Shown: positions 50,243 to 60,674, counted from the first letter of the stretch. The stretch: DNA of 64,000 nt from Pseudomonadota bacterium (GCA_021805865.1 JAJZDX010000009.1:1-64000), one strand, 5' to 3'. Notes: a model not told the origin generated them from the sequence alone. Program-made: numbers and translations.

Positions 50243-52771
50243 TCATCGGCTCTCACCGACGGCAGCTCTTGGCGTTTCGGAGTCCGCCTCGGCGGGCGGC
50301 CGCTCGCCGGAGGTCTCGCGCCGCTCCCCTTCGCCGAGCTTGAAGCGCGCCAGCGTCTCGTTGAGATCGCGCACCTGGCCGGTCATGACCTGGGAGGAGG
50401 CGATCGTCTCTTCCACCAGCGCGGCGTTCTGCTGGGTGATCTGATCCATCTGCATCACCGCGCGGTTGACCTGCTCGATGCCCGAGGACTGCTCGCGCGA
50501 GGCTGCCGCGATCTCCGCGACGATGTCGGAGACCTTCTTGACGGAGGTGACGATCTCGCCGAGTGTCTGACCGGAGTCGGTGACCAGCTGCGATCCGTCG
50601 GCCACCTTCCGGACGCTGTCCTGGATCAGGGACTTGATCTCCCTCGCCGCAGTGGCCGAGCGGCCGGCGAGGTTGCGCACCTCGCTCGCCACGACCGCGA
50701 AGCCGCGGCCCTGCTCGCCGGCGCGGGCCGCCTCGACCGCGGCGTTGAGCGCCAGGAGGTTCGTCTGGAAGGCGATCTCGTCGATGACGCCGATGATGTC
50801 GGCGATCCGCTGGGCGGACTCGTCGATGCCGGTCATCGCCTGCACGGCCTTGCCGACCACCGTCACGCCCTGCTCGGCCTGGTCGCGGGCGGCTAGCGCC
50901 AGCTGATTGGCCTGGGCGGCGTTATCCGCGTTCTGCTTGACCGTGGTGGTCATCTGCTCCATGGAGGAGGCGGTCTCCTCGAGCGAGGAAGCCTGCTCTT
51001 CGGTCCGGGTGGACAGGTTCGAGTTTCCGGTGGTGATCTCCTCGGCGCCGAGCAGAATCTCCCGCGCGGCCCCTTTCACCCTGGCGATGATCTCGGCCAG
51101 GTTGTCGGCGAGGCGGTTGACCCCCGCGCCGAGCGCGGCGAAGAACCCCGACTTGTTCTCGAGCCCGATGCGCCGGGTGAGGTCATCGCCGTTCACCGCG
51201 GCGAGCACGACTTGCAGCTCCTGCTCCACCCGCATCTCCTGTGTCCGCTCGGTCCACTCCATCACCGTGCCCAGGCGCTCGCCGCGCTCGCCGGTCACCG
51301 GGCTGGTGGTGATGCGGAAATTCAGGGATCCGAACGCGCGCTCCTCGGTGCGCACGGCATGCAGGCCGTCGAGCATCCGGCGCTCCTCCGCGGCAGAGCT
51401 CGAGAGCGCCTCGAGGCTCGAGCCGCGCAGCTTCGCCGCATCGAACCCGGTGAGGCTGCGGCGCAGCTCTGCGGCGTGGCGGGTGAAGCCGGTCTCGGCG
51501 GCTTCGTTGACGTATATGATCCGGTGCTGCGCATCCGCGAGCAGCACTCCGGTGGAGGCCTTGTCGAGCGCCTGACGGATGCGCGAGTTCTCGGCGGCCA
51601 CGGCGCGCTCGTTCTCGATCTGGGCGCGCAGCTTTACCTGCATGGCGGCGAGCGCCTTGAGGACCTGCCCGAGCTCATCCGTCCGATTCGTCTCGACTTC
51701 GCTGTCGTAGCGTCCGGCGGCGATGTGCTCGAATACCGCGACCACCCGCTTCATGGGGCTGGTGAGCGAGCGCTCCATCACCCAGGTGAGCGAGTGGATC
51801 AGGACGATCGCGATCAGCACCAGAGCCAGGTTGAGATCGCGTTTCGCGCTGAGGGCGGAAACCCGGGCTTTCGTCGCGGCGGTGGCCGCCGAGCTGCTCG
51901 CGCCGAGCAGCTCGCTCAATGCTGCGCGGGCGCCCCGGCCCGCCTCGTGCAGCGAGCCGACGCTGATCTTCAGGTTGTTGGCATTGAGGACCTGCGCCGC
52001 GACGGTCGCATAGAAGGCGTGCGCCTGCCGGATCGCGGTCCGCAACGCATCGGACAGCGGGCCGGCGGCCTTCGGCGGAACCTGCCCGAGTGCCGTGTGG
52101 ATCATCGCGAGGTCGGTCAGAAGGCGGCGGTGGGCGATGCGGATGCCCATCCCATCGTCGCCGCCCAGGTAGCCCTTGGAGGCGGCATCCTCCGCATAGC
52201 GGCGCAGCGCCGCTTCATCCGAAAGAGCCGCCGGCGCATAACGGGAGACGATCTGCACCAGATTGCGCGTCTGCGGGTCGGGATCGGAGGTGACCCGGGA
52301 GCCGGCGGCGACCGCGTCGCTCAAATGGCCGAGACGGGCGAGGAGCGCGGCGTTCGCCGCGGCCACCTGCGGGGCAGGCTGGGTCATGCCTTCGATGGCG
52401 GCCCAGCGGCTCTGTACGGCGCGCAAGTCCCGCCTGACCCCGTAGCTCTCCCCGAGCCTCGCGTTGATGGCGGCCAGGCGCCGCAGCGCGCCGGTCACCT
52501 GCCGTTGCGCGCCCGACACCGCCGGTCTGGCGGCGGCATCACCGCTTGCCAGTGCGAACGCGCGCCCTTCCCGGGTCACGAGCGCCGTCTCGAGCGATCC
52601 GATGCCGCTCAGATAGCGGATGCCGGCAAGCTCGCTGCGCGCCTGGTTCAGGGTGCCGCCGGCGGAGTGCCAGTAGAAGAGTCCGACCAGCGTCGCCGGC
52701 AGGCTCATCGCCAGCACGAGAACGGTGAGCTTCTGCCACAGCCGCAGGTGGTTGAGCGTCAGTTTGGGCAT
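50243..52771 (-). CDS. Methyl-accepting chemotaxis protein with PAS domain
   Basis: An 842-residue receptor from ATG at 52771 ([15 protein letters not shown]). Same plan as the neighbouring 910-residue receptor: membrane helix (15-35, [20 protein letters not shown]), helical periplasmic domain with the shared [10 protein letters not shown] motif, second membrane helix (about 318-337), HAMP, PAS ([19 protein letters not shown]) and signalling domain. The tail ends RAAVGESR and has no docking pentapeptide. The ligand is unknown. Five bases separate it from the third receptor upstream. Confidence 0.93.
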   Translation of the reverse strand: MPKLTLNHLRLWQKLTVLVLAMSLPATLVGLFYWHSAGGTLNQARSELAGIRYLSGIGSLETALVTREGRAFALASGDAAARPAVSGAQRQVTGALRRLAAINARLGESYGVRRDLRAVQSRWAAIEGMTQPAPQVAAANAALLARLGHLSDAVAAGSRVTSDPDPQTRNLVQIVSRYAPAALSDEAALRRYAEDAASKGYLGGDDGMGIRIAHRRLLTDLAMIHTALGQVPPKAAGPLSDALRTAIRQAHAFYATVAAQVLNANNLKISVGSLHEAGRGARAALSELLGASSSAATAATKARVSALSAKRDLNLALVLIAIVLIHSLTWVMERSLTSPMKRVVAVFEHIAAGRYDSEVETNRTDELGQVLKALAAMQVKLRAQIENERAVAAENSRIRQALDKASTGVLLADAQHRIIYVNEAAETGFTRHAAELRRSLTGFDAAKLRGSSLEALSSSAAEERRMLDGLHAVRTEERAFGSLNFRITTSPVTGERGERLGTVMEWTERTQEMRVEQELQVVLAAVNGDDLTRRIGLENKSGFFAALGAGVNRLADNLAEIIARVKGAAREILLGAEEITTGNSNLSTRTEEQASSLEETASSMEQMTTTVKQNADNAAQANQLALAARDQAEQGVTVVGKAVQAMTGIDESAQRIADIIGVIDEIAFQTNLLALNAAVEAARAGEQGRGFAVVASEVRNLAGRSATAAREIKSLIQDSVRKVADGSQLVTDSGQTLGEIVTSVKKVSDIVAEIAAASREQSSGIEQVNRAVMQMDQITQQNAALVEETIASSQVMTGQVRDLNETLARFKLGEGERRETSGERPPAEADSETPRAAVGESR

Positions 52772-52776
52772 GTCGA

Positions 52777-54171
52777 TCAACCCCCGACGGCCGCGCGCCG
52801 CCATGTGGACGTCCCGGCGTCGGCCGCGACCGGGTGATGCCTGTCTGCGAGCCGGTAGCGCGCCATGCTCTGATTGAGGCTTTGGGTGAGAGCGGTCATG
52901 TTGCGCGCCGCGGTCGTGGCCTGCTCGACGAGCGTGGCGTTCTGCTGGGTGAGCTCGTCCATCTGCATCACCGCGCGGTTGACCTGCTCGATGCCCGAGG
53001 ACTGCTCGCGCGAGGCGGCGGCGATCTCGGCCACGATGTCGGAGACTTTCTTGACCGAGGCGACGATCTCCTCGAGCGTATGGCCCGATTGGGTGACCCG
53101 CGCCGAGCCGTCCTCGACCTTGCGCACGCTGTCTTGAATGAGGCCCTTGATCTCCTTGGCGGCGGTGGCCGAGCGCCCTGCGAGACTGCGCACCTCGCTC
53201 GCCACCACGGCGAAGCCGCGACCCTGCTCGCCCGCGCGGGCCGCCTCGACCGCGGCGTTGAGCGCCAGGAGGTTGGTCTGAAAGGCGATCTCGTCGATGA
53301 CGCCGATGATGTCGGCTATCTTCCTCGAAGACTGGTTGATCTCGGACATCGCGGTGATCGCCTGATTGACGATCACGCCGCCTTTCTCCGCCTGCTCGCG
53401 CGCGGCAAGCGCCAGCTGGTTGGCTTGAGAGGCGTTGTCGGCGTTCTGCTTGACCGTCGTGGTCATCTCCTCCATGGACGAGGCCGTCTCCTCGAGCGAG
53501 GAGGACTGCTCCTCGGTGCGCTGCGAGAGATTCTCGTTGCCGGTGGAGATCTCCTCGGCCGCGAGCCTGACTTCCTCGGACGTCGTCTTGATCTCGCGAA
53601 CCATGGCCGACATGTTCTCGAGCAGGGAGTTGATGCCCTCGGCCATGGAGCGCAGCTCGGCGTTCTCGAGGCTGGTGTCGAGCCGGCGGCCCAAGTCCCC
53701 CTGCGTGGCCGCCCTGACCGCGTCCCGGGTCGCCGTCACGGCGAGCTCGATCTGCTCGGCGAGGCGGGTTTGCGAGGTGGTCCTCCCGGAGGAGGTCTCG
53801 AGCGGTTGGGATGCCGCGGCCGACCGCGCGCGCGCCTCGGCGGCCTCATCCCTCTGCGTGCGCAGCGTGCCGCGCAGCGCCTCGAGGGCGCTCGACAGGG
53901 GGGCAAATCCGTGACTCCCCTCGGCAGCCACCGCCTCATCGATCCGGCCCTCGCTCAATGACCGAGCGGCCGCCGTCGCGCGCCTCAGCGCGCCGTCCGC
54001 GGACCGTCCGGTGAGGAAGGCGAGTGCGCCGCCGCCCAGCACCGCTGCCGCGGTCAGTCCAAGGGCGAGCCCGCAGCCGGCGAACGGGGCCGCCGCGCCG
54101 AGGACGCATGCCGGCACGGCGAAGACGAGCAGCATCTTCGAGCCCAGAGACCGATTTTTCAGACCGTTCAT
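52777..54171 (-). CDS. Short methyl-accepting chemotaxis protein lacking periplasmic domain
   Basis: A 464-residue receptor. ATG at 54171 is preferred over GTG at 54186 because GGGGGAAAG lies immediately before it; the GTG would overlap the cheW stop by GTGA. Residues 9-55 hold two closely spaced membrane helices ([38 protein letters not shown]) with almost no periplasmic loop. A HAMP-like region and a coiled-coil linker follow, then the signalling domain ([37 protein letters not shown]). No PAS and no C-terminal pentapeptide. It probably senses cytoplasmic or membrane signals. Confidence 0.92.
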   Translation of the reverse strand: MNGLKNRSLGSKMLLVFAVPACVLGAAAPFAGCGLALGLTAAAVLGGGALAFLTGRSADGALRRATAAARSLSEGRIDEAVAAEGSHGFAPLSSALEALRGTLRTQRDEAAEARARSAAASQPLETSSGRTTSQTRLAEQIELAVTATRDAVRAATQGDLGRRLDTSLENAELRSMAEGINSLLENMSAMVREIKTTSEEVRLAAEEISTGNENLSQRTEEQSSSLEETASSMEEMTTTVKQNADNASQANQLALAAREQAEKGGVIVNQAITAMSEINQSSRKIADIIGVIDEIAFQTNLLALNAAVEAARAGEQGRGFAVVASEVRSLAGRSATAAKEIKGLIQDSVRKVEDGSARVTQSGHTLEEIVASVKKVSDIVAEIAAASREQSSGIEQVNRAVMQMDELTQQNATLVEQATTAARNMTALTQSLNQSMARYRLADRHHPVAADAGTSTWRRAAVGG

Positions 54172-54182
54172 CTTTCCCCCGA

Positions 54183-54749
54183 TCACGCCGCGTTGGCGGC
54201 GAGCGAGCCCGCACTGGCGCCGTCGGCGACGTGCTCGTCGTGCGAATCGTCCGCGGTGCCCGGTACCACGGCCAGGTCCCGCCCGATCAGCCGGTCGATG
54301 TCCAGCAGCACGACCATGCGCTCGGCGATCGAGACCAGCCCGAGAAGATAATCGGTGGCGGCGCGCGTACCGAGCTCGGGCGCGGGCTTGATTTCCGAGG
54401 AATTGACGTCGACCACGTCGGAAACCCCGTCGACGACCACGCCGAAGTCCCTGCTTCCGGATGGAGTAACGACCGACATCACGATGATCACGGTGACCGT
54501 GGTGTATTCAGCGCGCTCCAGGGCGAAGCGCATGCGCAGGTCGACGATCGGCACGATCGAGCCGCGCAGGTTGAGCACTCCGAGCACGTGCGCCGGGGCG
54601 TGCGGAATCTTGGTGACCGCCGACCAGCCGCGGATTTCCTGCACGCGCAGGATGTCGACCCCGTAAGTCTCGTTTCCGAGCACGAAGGTGAGGACCTGGG
54701 AGCTGTCACCGGCTCTCTGCTGCTGTTCGGATGTCGTTTTGGTTGACAT
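54183..54749 (-). CDS. cheW: Chemotaxis coupling protein CheW
   Basis: A 188-residue adaptor linking receptors to CheA. The SH3-like CheW fold covers about residues 15-160: [54 protein letters not shown] (outline), ending [22 protein letters not shown]. The C-terminal 25 residues are Ala/Asp-rich. It lies 26 bp after cheA. The conserved NLRG motif is intact. Confidence 0.94.
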   Translation of the reverse strand: MSTKTTSEQQQRAGDSSQVLTFVLGNETYGVDILRVQEIRGWSAVTKIPHAPAHVLGVLNLRGSIVPIVDLRMRFALERAEYTTVTVIIVMSVVTPSGSRDFGVVVDGVSDVVDVNSSEIKPAPELGTRAATDYLLGLVSIAERMVVLLDIDRLIGRDLAVVPGTADDSHDEHVADGASAGSLAANAA

Positions 54750-54775
54750 GAGTTTGACTCCTGGCCGTTAGGCGA

Positions 54776-56932
54776 TCAGGCCGCCGCGCGCAATGAGGCG
54801 ACGCGGATCAGGCCGGGGACATCCAGAATGAGCGCCACCGAGCCGTCGCCGAGGATGGTTGCGCCGGAGATACCGTCGATGTGCCCGTAGTTGGCTTCCA
54901 GGGACTTGATGACCACCTGCTGCTGTCCGAGCAGATCGTCGACGAAGAGCCCGACTCGGCGACCGTCTCCCTCGGCCACGACCACCAGCCCTTCGTCCAG
55001 GGCGCGGGTGTTCGGCTCGACGCCGAACAGCTCGTGCAGACGCAGAATGGGCAGGTAATCGCCCCGGAAGGAGAACACCTCGCCCTGGCCCGACAGCCGG
55101 GTGACGCCTGCCGGTTTCAGCTGCATCGATTCGACGATGGAGATGAGCGGCACGATGTAGGTTTCGCTGCCCACCGCCACCGACTGGCCGTCCACGATGG
55201 CGAGCGTCAGCGGCAGGGTGATGGTGAAGCGCGAGCCGCGTCCGGGCTCGCTCGCGAGCTCGACCTTCCCGCCGAGCTCCTTGACGTTGCGGCGCACGAC
55301 ATCCATGCCGACGCCTCGGCCCGACAGGTCGGTGGTCTTCTCGGCAGTGGAGAAGCCGGGCTGGAAGATGAGCTCGTGGATCTCCGAATCGGAGAGTGCT
55401 TCGTTGGCGCCGATCAGGGCACGCGCGCGCGCCTTGGCGAGGATGCGAGTCCGGTCGAGGCCGCCGCCGTCGTCGCTCACCTCCACGGAGATGTTGCCGC
55501 CGCGGTGGCTCGCGTCCAGGTGCACCGTGCCGGCGGCGGGCTTGCCGGCGGCAATGCGGACTTCGGGCGACTCGATGCCGTGATCGATGCAGTTTCGGAC
55601 CAGGTGCACCAGCGGATCGCCGATCTTCTCCAGCACCGTTTTGTCGAGCTCGGTCTGCTCGCCGGTGAGCTTCAGCTCGATCTGCTTGCCGAGCCGCTGA
55701 GCCAGGTCGCGCACCATGCGCGGGAACCTGCTGAACACGAAGCTGATCGGAAGCATGCGCACGCGCATGACGCTTTCCTGCAGCTCGCGCATGTTGCGCT
55801 CGAGCTGCGCCAGCCCCGCGCGCAGCCGCTCGGCCTGCGTGCCCTCGATCTGCGCTCCGAGCTGACTCAGCATCGCCTGAGTGATCACCAGCTCCCCGAC
55901 GGTGTTCATCAGCTCGTCGATCTTCTCCACACTGACGCGGATCGAGCCGGAGTCCCCCAGCGCGCTCACCGTGGCCTCGGGGCGCGGTGGCGCAGCGTGC
56001 GCCGGCGGGGGCGGTGTCTGTGTCAGCACCGCCGGCTCGGGCAGGGCGTCATGCGGCGCATCCGGGGCGGCGGCGTTGGCCTGCGTCTGCATGGCGCCAT
56101 CCGCCGCGCTTGCCGGGGTGGGCAGCGGCTCGGCGCGCGCCGGCGATGGCGCTCGCTCTATGATGAGGTCGCAGTCGCCTTCGGCCCATTCGAACACCTG
56201 GCGGATCGCCTCCTCCGCAACTTCTCCGGGCAGCTCGAGCGTCCAGGAGAGATGGCAGTCCTGGGGGTTGATGTCGGTGAGGGGGGGCAGAGCCTGGGTG
56301 TCGATCCGTACCTGGAGCTCGCCGAGTTCGGCCAGCTCGCGCAGCATGCGCACCGGGTCGTTGCCGCGCACCAGGAGCTCGCGAAAGGGGCGGAAGCGGA
56401 TCTGCCAGCCGGGAGCCTGCGCGGCCGCGGGGCTCGAAGGTCCGGCCACCGTGGCCGGGTGCCCGGCGCTTTGCGGTGCGCCCGGTGAGGCGCCGATGGC
56501 GGGTCCCTGAGCGCGGCCGGGCGCAGCCGGGGCGGGCTCGCTCTTGCGCGCGATCGCCACTTCCAGGTCGAACTGAAGGTCCGAGACGCGCTGGGCATCG
56601 ATGGGCTGTTTGCTCTGCACGGCGCGCAGCATGGCGCGCATCACGTCGACCGATTTCAGCAGCAGATCGGATACTTCCACCGTCACCGGCATGCTGCCGC
56701 TGCGCAACTCATCGAGCAGCGTCTCGAGGCTGTGGGTGAAGGAGGCGATCTCGCTGAAGCCGAAGGTCGCGCTGCCCCCTTTGATCGAATGCGCCACGCG
56801 GAAAATGGTGTTGATCAGCTCCGAGTCCGGGGCGCCGATGTCGAGTTTCAGCAGCGCCGCCTCCATGGTATCGAGCGCCTCGAAGCTCTCCTCGAAGAAA
56901 GCATCGTGAAACTGCGTCAGGTCGACGGTCAT
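54776..56932 (-). CDS. cheA: Chemotaxis histidine kinase CheA
   Basis: A 718-residue kinase from ATG at 56932 (MTVDLTQFHDAFF). P1 domain with phospho-acceptor His48 in VAHSIKGGSATFGF; a P2-like response-regulator-binding domain near residues 185-265 (WQIRFRPFRELLVRG...); dimerisation P3 (KIDELMNTVGELVITQAML); ATPase P4 with LVRNCIDHGIESP, VSDDGGGLD, FSTAEKTTDLSGRGVGMDVV; C-terminal CheW-like P5 (IVPLISIVESMQL). A Pro/Ala-rich linker joins P2 and P3. The start overlaps the STAS gene stop by ATGA. Confidence 0.96.
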   Translation of the reverse strand: MTVDLTQFHDAFFEESFEALDTMEAALLKLDIGAPDSELINTIFRVAHSIKGGSATFGFSEIASFTHSLETLLDELRSGSMPVTVEVSDLLLKSVDVMRAMLRAVQSKQPIDAQRVSDLQFDLEVAIARKSEPAPAAPGRAQGPAIGASPGAPQSAGHPATVAGPSSPAAAQAPGWQIRFRPFRELLVRGNDPVRMLRELAELGELQVRIDTQALPPLTDINPQDCHLSWTLELPGEVAEEAIRQVFEWAEGDCDLIIERAPSPARAEPLPTPASAADGAMQTQANAAAPDAPHDALPEPAVLTQTPPPPAHAAPPRPEATVSALGDSGSIRVSVEKIDELMNTVGELVITQAMLSQLGAQIEGTQAERLRAGLAQLERNMRELQESVMRVRMLPISFVFSRFPRMVRDLAQRLGKQIELKLTGEQTELDKTVLEKIGDPLVHLVRNCIDHGIESPEVRIAAGKPAAGTVHLDASHRGGNISVEVSDDGGGLDRTRILAKARARALIGANEALSDSEIHELIFQPGFSTAEKTTDLSGRGVGMDVVRRNVKELGGKVELASEPGRGSRFTITLPLTLAIVDGQSVAVGSETYIVPLISIVESMQLKPAGVTRLSGQGEVFSFRGDYLPILRLHELFGVEPNTRALDEGLVVVAEGDGRRVGLFVDDLLGQQQVVIKSLEANYGHIDGISGATILGDGSVALILDVPGLIRVASLRAAA

Positions 56933-57303
56933 CGGCTCTCTCCGGCGAGTTCCAGCATGCCATCCATGCCGAGCAGCCGTGCGGCAGGCTCCAACGTCTG
57001 GCGCACCCCGCGCCACCGGGTGGTGCGCCCGAGAAGGCGGCGGTCGCGCACGAAGGCCGCCAGGAGTTGCAGCGCCGCGGTGTCGATGCGCTGTACGCCG
57101 CCGGCATCCAGCGTGACGGTCTGCGGCTCATCGAGCAGTCCGATGAGCGAGCTCTTCAGCGGCTCGGCTTCCGCGAGCGTGCAGTCCGCGTTCAGCGCGA
57201 GCTCGCCGCTTTTGCACGGCCGGCCACGAGCGGAGGAAGCGGCGCGCGCAGCGGGGCTGCGCCCGGACTTGCGGGCCGGGGTCGATCGAGTGCGAGATTT
57301 CAT
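56929..57303 (-). CDS. STAS-domain protein coupled to CheA
   Basis: A 124-residue protein from ATG at 57303. The first 35 residues are basic and Ser/Ala/Pro-rich. Residues 38-120 form a STAS fold: ALNADCTLAEAEPLKSSLIGLL, TVTLDAGGVQRIDTAALQLLAAFVRD, GVRQTLEPAARLLGMDGML. The usual phosphorylatable Ser of anti-sigma antagonists (DSSG) is replaced by DTAA, so kinase control of that type is unlikely. The 4-bp ATGA overlap with cheA couples their translation. A scaffold role in the kinase complex is plausible; function unproven. Confidence 0.8.
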   Translation of the reverse strand: MKSRTRSTPARKSGRSPAARAASSARGRPCKSGELALNADCTLAEAEPLKSSLIGLLDEPQTVTLDAGGVQRIDTAALQLLAAFVRDRRLLGRTTRWRGVRQTLEPAARLLGMDGMLELAGESR

Positions 57304-57349
57304 AATCGAGTGAGCTATCGGCGTGCGCCGCAAGCTCTTGAGGCGTGTG

Positions 57350-57781
57350 TCACGAAACTTGACGCAGTTCCGGCCGCGACGGGCCGTGCAGGCGCCGCAC
57401 CAGCTCCGCCTCCGCGCGCGTGAGACCACAGCCGGAGACCAGCTCCTCGCTGCTCGCACCCCCGCGCGCCAGCCGGATCGCGATCTGGTAGCCGGGCGAG
57501 GCGCCTTGGGAAGGGGCGGCGAGCGTCGTGGGGTGCTCGATCCGCTCCGTGAGCTGCGTCACGGAATGGGCGGTGGCCTCGAGGGTGGTTCGGATATCGG
57601 CGAGCTGATCGAGCAGCCGCCGGCTGTGCGAAAGCACCTGCTCGGTCTGAGCGCGCGTGGCGCGCCGCCACGCGGTGAAGGTCGTCGCGGCGAGGGCGAA
57701 CGAGAAGACGAGGAACACCGCGCGCCCCACGATGAGCAGGAATTCGATGTTCGACACATTCATGAGGTTCGTGGCTGCCAT
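57350..57781 (-). CDS. DUF2802 membrane protein
   Basis: A 143-residue protein from ATG at 57781 (MAATNLMNVSNIEF); ATG at 57763 is an alternative. Residues 14-35 (FLLIVGRAVFLVFSFALAAT) are a single membrane helix, followed by a coiled coil (TEQVLSHSRRLLDQLADIRTTLEAT) and a C-terminal helix-turn-helix-like segment (YQIAIRLARGGASSEELVSGCGLTRAEAELVRRLHG) that matches DUF2802. Family members are common next to motCD and che genes of gammaproteobacteria. Activity unknown. Confidence 0.8.
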   Translation of the reverse strand: MAATNLMNVSNIEFLLIVGRAVFLVFSFALAATTFTAWRRATRAQTEQVLSHSRRLLDQLADIRTTLEATAHSVTQLTERIEHPTTLAAPSQGASPGYQIAIRLARGGASSEELVSGCGLTRAEAELVRRLHGPSRPELRQVS

Positions 57782-57898
57782 GAGGCGCCTCCTGTGATGT
57801 CGGTCACACGATGCGCGGCCGCGGCGGGCGTCGGCGACGGTTTCCCGGCGCGGCGGCATCGATCCGACAGGGAAGCTGCAGAAACCGTGCCAGCCGGG

Positions 57899-58762
57899 TT
57901 ACGTGCCGGCGCCGGGAACCCAGGCGGGGTCGGCGTGCTTGGCGAGCTTGGTCGAGAGGATGAGCACGACCACCCGTCGGTTGGCCCGCCGGCCCGCCGC
58001 CGTGGCGTTGCTCGCGATCGGCCGCTGGTCGCCGAAGCCGATCACCGCCAGGCGCCTCGGTGCGACTCCCTGTTTCTGCAGCACGTGCACGACGCTGCCG
58101 GCCCGGGCGGCCGACAGCTCCCAGTTGGAGTGGAACTGCAGGGTCCGGATCGGCACGTTGTCGGTGAAGCCCTCCACCCGGACGGGGTTGGGAAAGCGCA
58201 CGAGCACCGCGGCGAGCCTGCGGATCGCGCTCACGGCATTGCCCGAGAGTCGCGCGCTGCCGCTCGGGAACAGGATGTCGCTGCGAAACTGCACTTCGAT
58301 CCGGCCGGGCTTGCGCCGCACCACGACTTGACGGTCGCTGATCAGCTCCGACAGCGCCCGATCGACGTTGGCGGCCACGCGGGGAAGCATGGCATCGTCG
58401 GCCGCCGCCGCGGGGACCGCCGCGGGGGGGGCGGCCGCGGGTTTCGGAGGCAGGAGCGGCAGCGGCGTCAGGTACGCCCTCGGCTGGTTCTTGAGGATGT
58501 CCTGACGGACGATGCTGATGCGAAGGTCGGCGCCGGACCCGAGCCGCTCGTGTCCGACCTCGATCGGATCGGGAGTGCGCGGCTGGCCGCGGAAGGCGGC
58601 GTACAGCGAGTTGGACAGCACCCGGTATTTGCCGGCGTTGACCGAGGAGATCGAGTACATCACCACGAAGAACGCCAGCAGGAGCGTGAGCAGGTCCCCG
58701 TACGGGATCGCCCAGCGCTCGTGGTTCATGTGCTCCTCGGGTTGCCGGCGGATTCTGCGCAT
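57899..58762 (-). CDS. motD: Flagellar motor stator protein MotD (MotB-like)
   Basis: A 287-residue stator B subunit. One membrane helix (about residues 20-40, IPYGDLLTLLLAFFVVMYSIS) carries the proton-binding Asp23. A Pro/Ala-rich stretch (about 112-125) precedes the OmpA-like peptidoglycan-binding domain (residues 150-275: DILFPSGSARLSGNAV, VEGFTDNVPI, NWELSAARAGSVV and GFGDQRPIASN, RRANRRVVVLI). Pairs with MotC encoded 9 bp upstream. Confidence 0.94.
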   Translation of the reverse strand: MRRIRRQPEEHMNHERWAIPYGDLLTLLLAFFVVMYSISSVNAGKYRVLSNSLYAAFRGQPRTPDPIEVGHERLGSGADLRISIVRQDILKNQPRAYLTPLPLLPPKPAAAPPAAVPAAAADDAMLPRVAANVDRALSELISDRQVVVRRKPGRIEVQFRSDILFPSGSARLSGNAVSAIRRLAAVLVRFPNPVRVEGFTDNVPIRTLQFHSNWELSAARAGSVVHVLQKQGVAPRRLAVIGFGDQRPIASNATAAGRRANRRVVVLILSTKLAKHADPAWVPGAGT

Positions 58763-58771
58763 GGCGGTCTT

Positions 58772-59512
58772 CTAGTGCAGGTAGCCCTGCAGTCTCGACT
58801 CTATTGAGCGCGGGTTCTCGCCCTGGGCGATCGCCATCATTCCGTCGATGATCAATTCGCGGAACTGCGTCTGGCGGTGGATGATCCCCTTGAGCTTGGC
58901 GGAGACCGGCAGGAAAAACAGGTTGGCGAAGCTGATGCCGTACACGGTGGCCGTGAAGGCGGCGGCGATGCCGTGTCCGAGCTGGGTCGGATCGGCGAGG
59001 TTCTGCAGCACCGCCATCAGCCCGAGCACCGCGCCGATGATGCCGAGCGTCGGCGAGTAGGTGCCCGCGCTCTCGAAAACCTTGGCGGCCGTGATGTCGG
59101 CGTGCTCGCGCATGTTCATGTCGACGGCGAGCGTATTGCTGATGTGGTCCGGCTCGTGACCGTCGACCACCAGCTGCAGCGCCTTGCGGGTGAACTCGTC
59201 GTGCTCGCCGTCGATCAGCGGCTCGAGGCCGAGGAGCCCGCGCTTGCGCGCCGTGTTGCTCCACTCGATGATCTTGGCGATCAGGTGCCGGCCGTCGCGC
59301 GGCGGCGGGCGGATGACCCAGGGGAAAAGTCCGAGCGCGCGCCGCATCACCGGCAGGGGCGTCTGCACGCAGATGGCGGCGATCGTTCCTCCGCCGACGA
59401 CCACGAACGCCTCGAACGAGATCAGCGCCATGACGCCCGCGCCGCGCAACATGGCTCCGACCAGCACGGCGTTGACGGCGAGCACCAGTCCGATGATGCT
59501 CAGGATGTCCAT
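58772..59512 (-). CDS. motC: Flagellar motor stator protein MotC (MotA-like)
   Basis: A 246-residue stator A subunit with four membrane helices: residues 4-20 (LSIIGLVLAVNAVLVG), 30-50, about 147-170 (SPTLGIIGAVLGLMAVL) and 180-202. The cytoplasmic loop holds the charged motor-contact region (ARKRGLLGLEPLIDGEHDEFTRKAL). Conserved Pro residues flank helix 3 and 4 (TYSPTLG; FFLPVSAKLK). Follows cheZ by 9 bp. Confidence 0.93.
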   Translation of the reverse strand: MDILSIIGLVLAVNAVLVGAMLRGAGVMALISFEAFVVVGGGTIAAICVQTPLPVMRRALGLFPWVIRPPPRDGRHLIAKIIEWSNTARKRGLLGLEPLIDGEHDEFTRKALQLVVDGHEPDHISNTLAVDMNMREHADITAAKVFESAGTYSPTLGIIGAVLGLMAVLQNLADPTQLGHGIAAAFTATVYGISFANLFFLPVSAKLKGIIHRQTQFRELIIDGMMAIAQGENPRSIESRLQGYLH

Positions 59513-59521
59513 CGATACCCC

Positions 59522-60283
59522 TTACATGCCGAGGCCCGACAGCAGCGCATCCACGTCCGTCTGGGCGGAAGCGACCTCGCCCTGGGTGACCCCGGGGACC
59601 ACCGGCCCGTGCCCGGCGCTCGGATTCTCGCCCAGGCTGGCATGCTCGACCAGGCCTCCTGAGAGGCGCGTGAGGTTGCCGAGCGCATTTTCGAGCTCCT
59701 CGACCAGCTTGATGACGCTGCGGATGATCTGCCCGGTCAGGTCCTGGTAGCCCTGGGCGAGCAGCACCTCGGCGAGGTTGCGGCGGATCTGCTCCGAGTC
59801 GGTGCGCGCCGCCGGCAGGAAGGCCTCGAGCGCGCGCACCACCGGCAGGAAAGCCTCCACCGCGCGGGCAATGCCCTCGAAGCCGCTGGCGGGGGCCCGC
59901 TCGCGGAAGGCGCCGAGCGCATCGAGCAGCACGCCCGCCTCGCGCGCGGTGCGCTCGGCGAGCGGTCCGGACCGCTCGACCAGATCGAGCGTGCGGTGCG
60001 CGGCCTCATCGGTCATGTTGATGACATGGGTCAGGCGCGCACGGGCGTTCGGGATCTCGTGCTCGGCGATGTCCGCCAGGCGCGACTCGATGCTGAAGCG
60101 GTCGAGCGCCTTCTGCAGATCGCCGGTGAGCTTGCGGATCTCGGCGAACATCTTGGGCTCGCGCATGTGCACGATGTGGTCGACGGCGGCGAAAAACCCG
60201 GATTCGTCGCCGCGCTCGAGCGCCTCGCTCAAGGTCTCGACGTACGTGCCGTACTCGCCCTTCAGGATTGAGAAATTCGACAT
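59522..60283 (-). CDS. cheZ: CheY-P phosphatase CheZ
   Basis: A 253-residue, highly helical protein from ATG at 60283 (MSNFSILKGEYG). The catalytic helix contains LLAQGYQDLTGQIIRSVIKLVEELE, in outline, with the Asp and Gln required for CheY-P dephosphorylation. The C-terminal tail QTDVDALLSGLGM is the CheY-binding peptide, joined by a Gly/Pro-rich linker. It lies 7 bp after cheY. Confidence 0.93.
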   Translation of the reverse strand: MSNFSILKGEYGTYVETLSEALERGDESGFFAAVDHIVHMREPKMFAEIRKLTGDLQKALDRFSIESRLADIAEHEIPNARARLTHVINMTDEAAHRTLDLVERSGPLAERTAREAGVLLDALGAFRERAPASGFEGIARAVEAFLPVVRALEAFLPAARTDSEQIRRNLAEVLLAQGYQDLTGQIIRSVIKLVEELENALGNLTRLSGGLVEHASLGENPSAGHGPVVPGVTQGEVASAQTDVDALLSGLGM

Positions 60284-60290
60284 CACGGCC

Positions 60291-60674
60291 TCACTTCCCG
60301 GTACCGAGAATCTTGTCGAGCTTTTCCTTGAGCGTCTCGGCAGTGAAGGGTTTGATGACATAACCGTTGACGCCCGCCTGGGCCGCTTCGATGATCTGCT
60401 CGCGCTTGGCCTCGGCGGTCAGCATCAACACCGGCATCTTGGAGAGTTTCTCGTCGGCCCTGACCGCCTTGATCAGGTCGAGCCCGGGCATGCCGGGCAT
60501 GTTCCAGTCGGTGATCAGAAAATCGAAGCTCCCGGCCTGCAGCATCGGCAGCGCCGTCTTGCCGTCGTCCGCCTCGGTGACATTCGAGTAGCCGAGGTCG
60601 TGCAGCAGGTTCTTGATGATGCGGCGCATGGTGGAGAAGTCATCGACCACCAGAAATTTCAGATCTTTACTCAC
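60291..60674 (-). CDS. cheY: Chemotaxis response regulator CheY
   Basis: A 127-residue receiver: Asp11-Asp12 ([12 protein letters not shown]), phospho-acceptor Asp56 ([15 protein letters not shown]), Thr in [11 protein letters not shown], aromatic Tyr in GYVIKPF and its Lys. It binds FliM in the motor switch when phosphorylated. Very similar to enteric CheY and directly adjacent to cheZ. 48 bp separate it from fliA. Confidence 0.96.
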   Translation of the reverse strand: MSKDLKFLVVDDFSTMRRIIKNLLHDLGYSNVTEADDGKTALPMLQAGSFDFLITDWNMPGMPGLDLIKAVRADEKLSKMPVLMLTAEAKREQIIEAAQAGVNGYVIKPFTAETLKEKLDKILGTGK

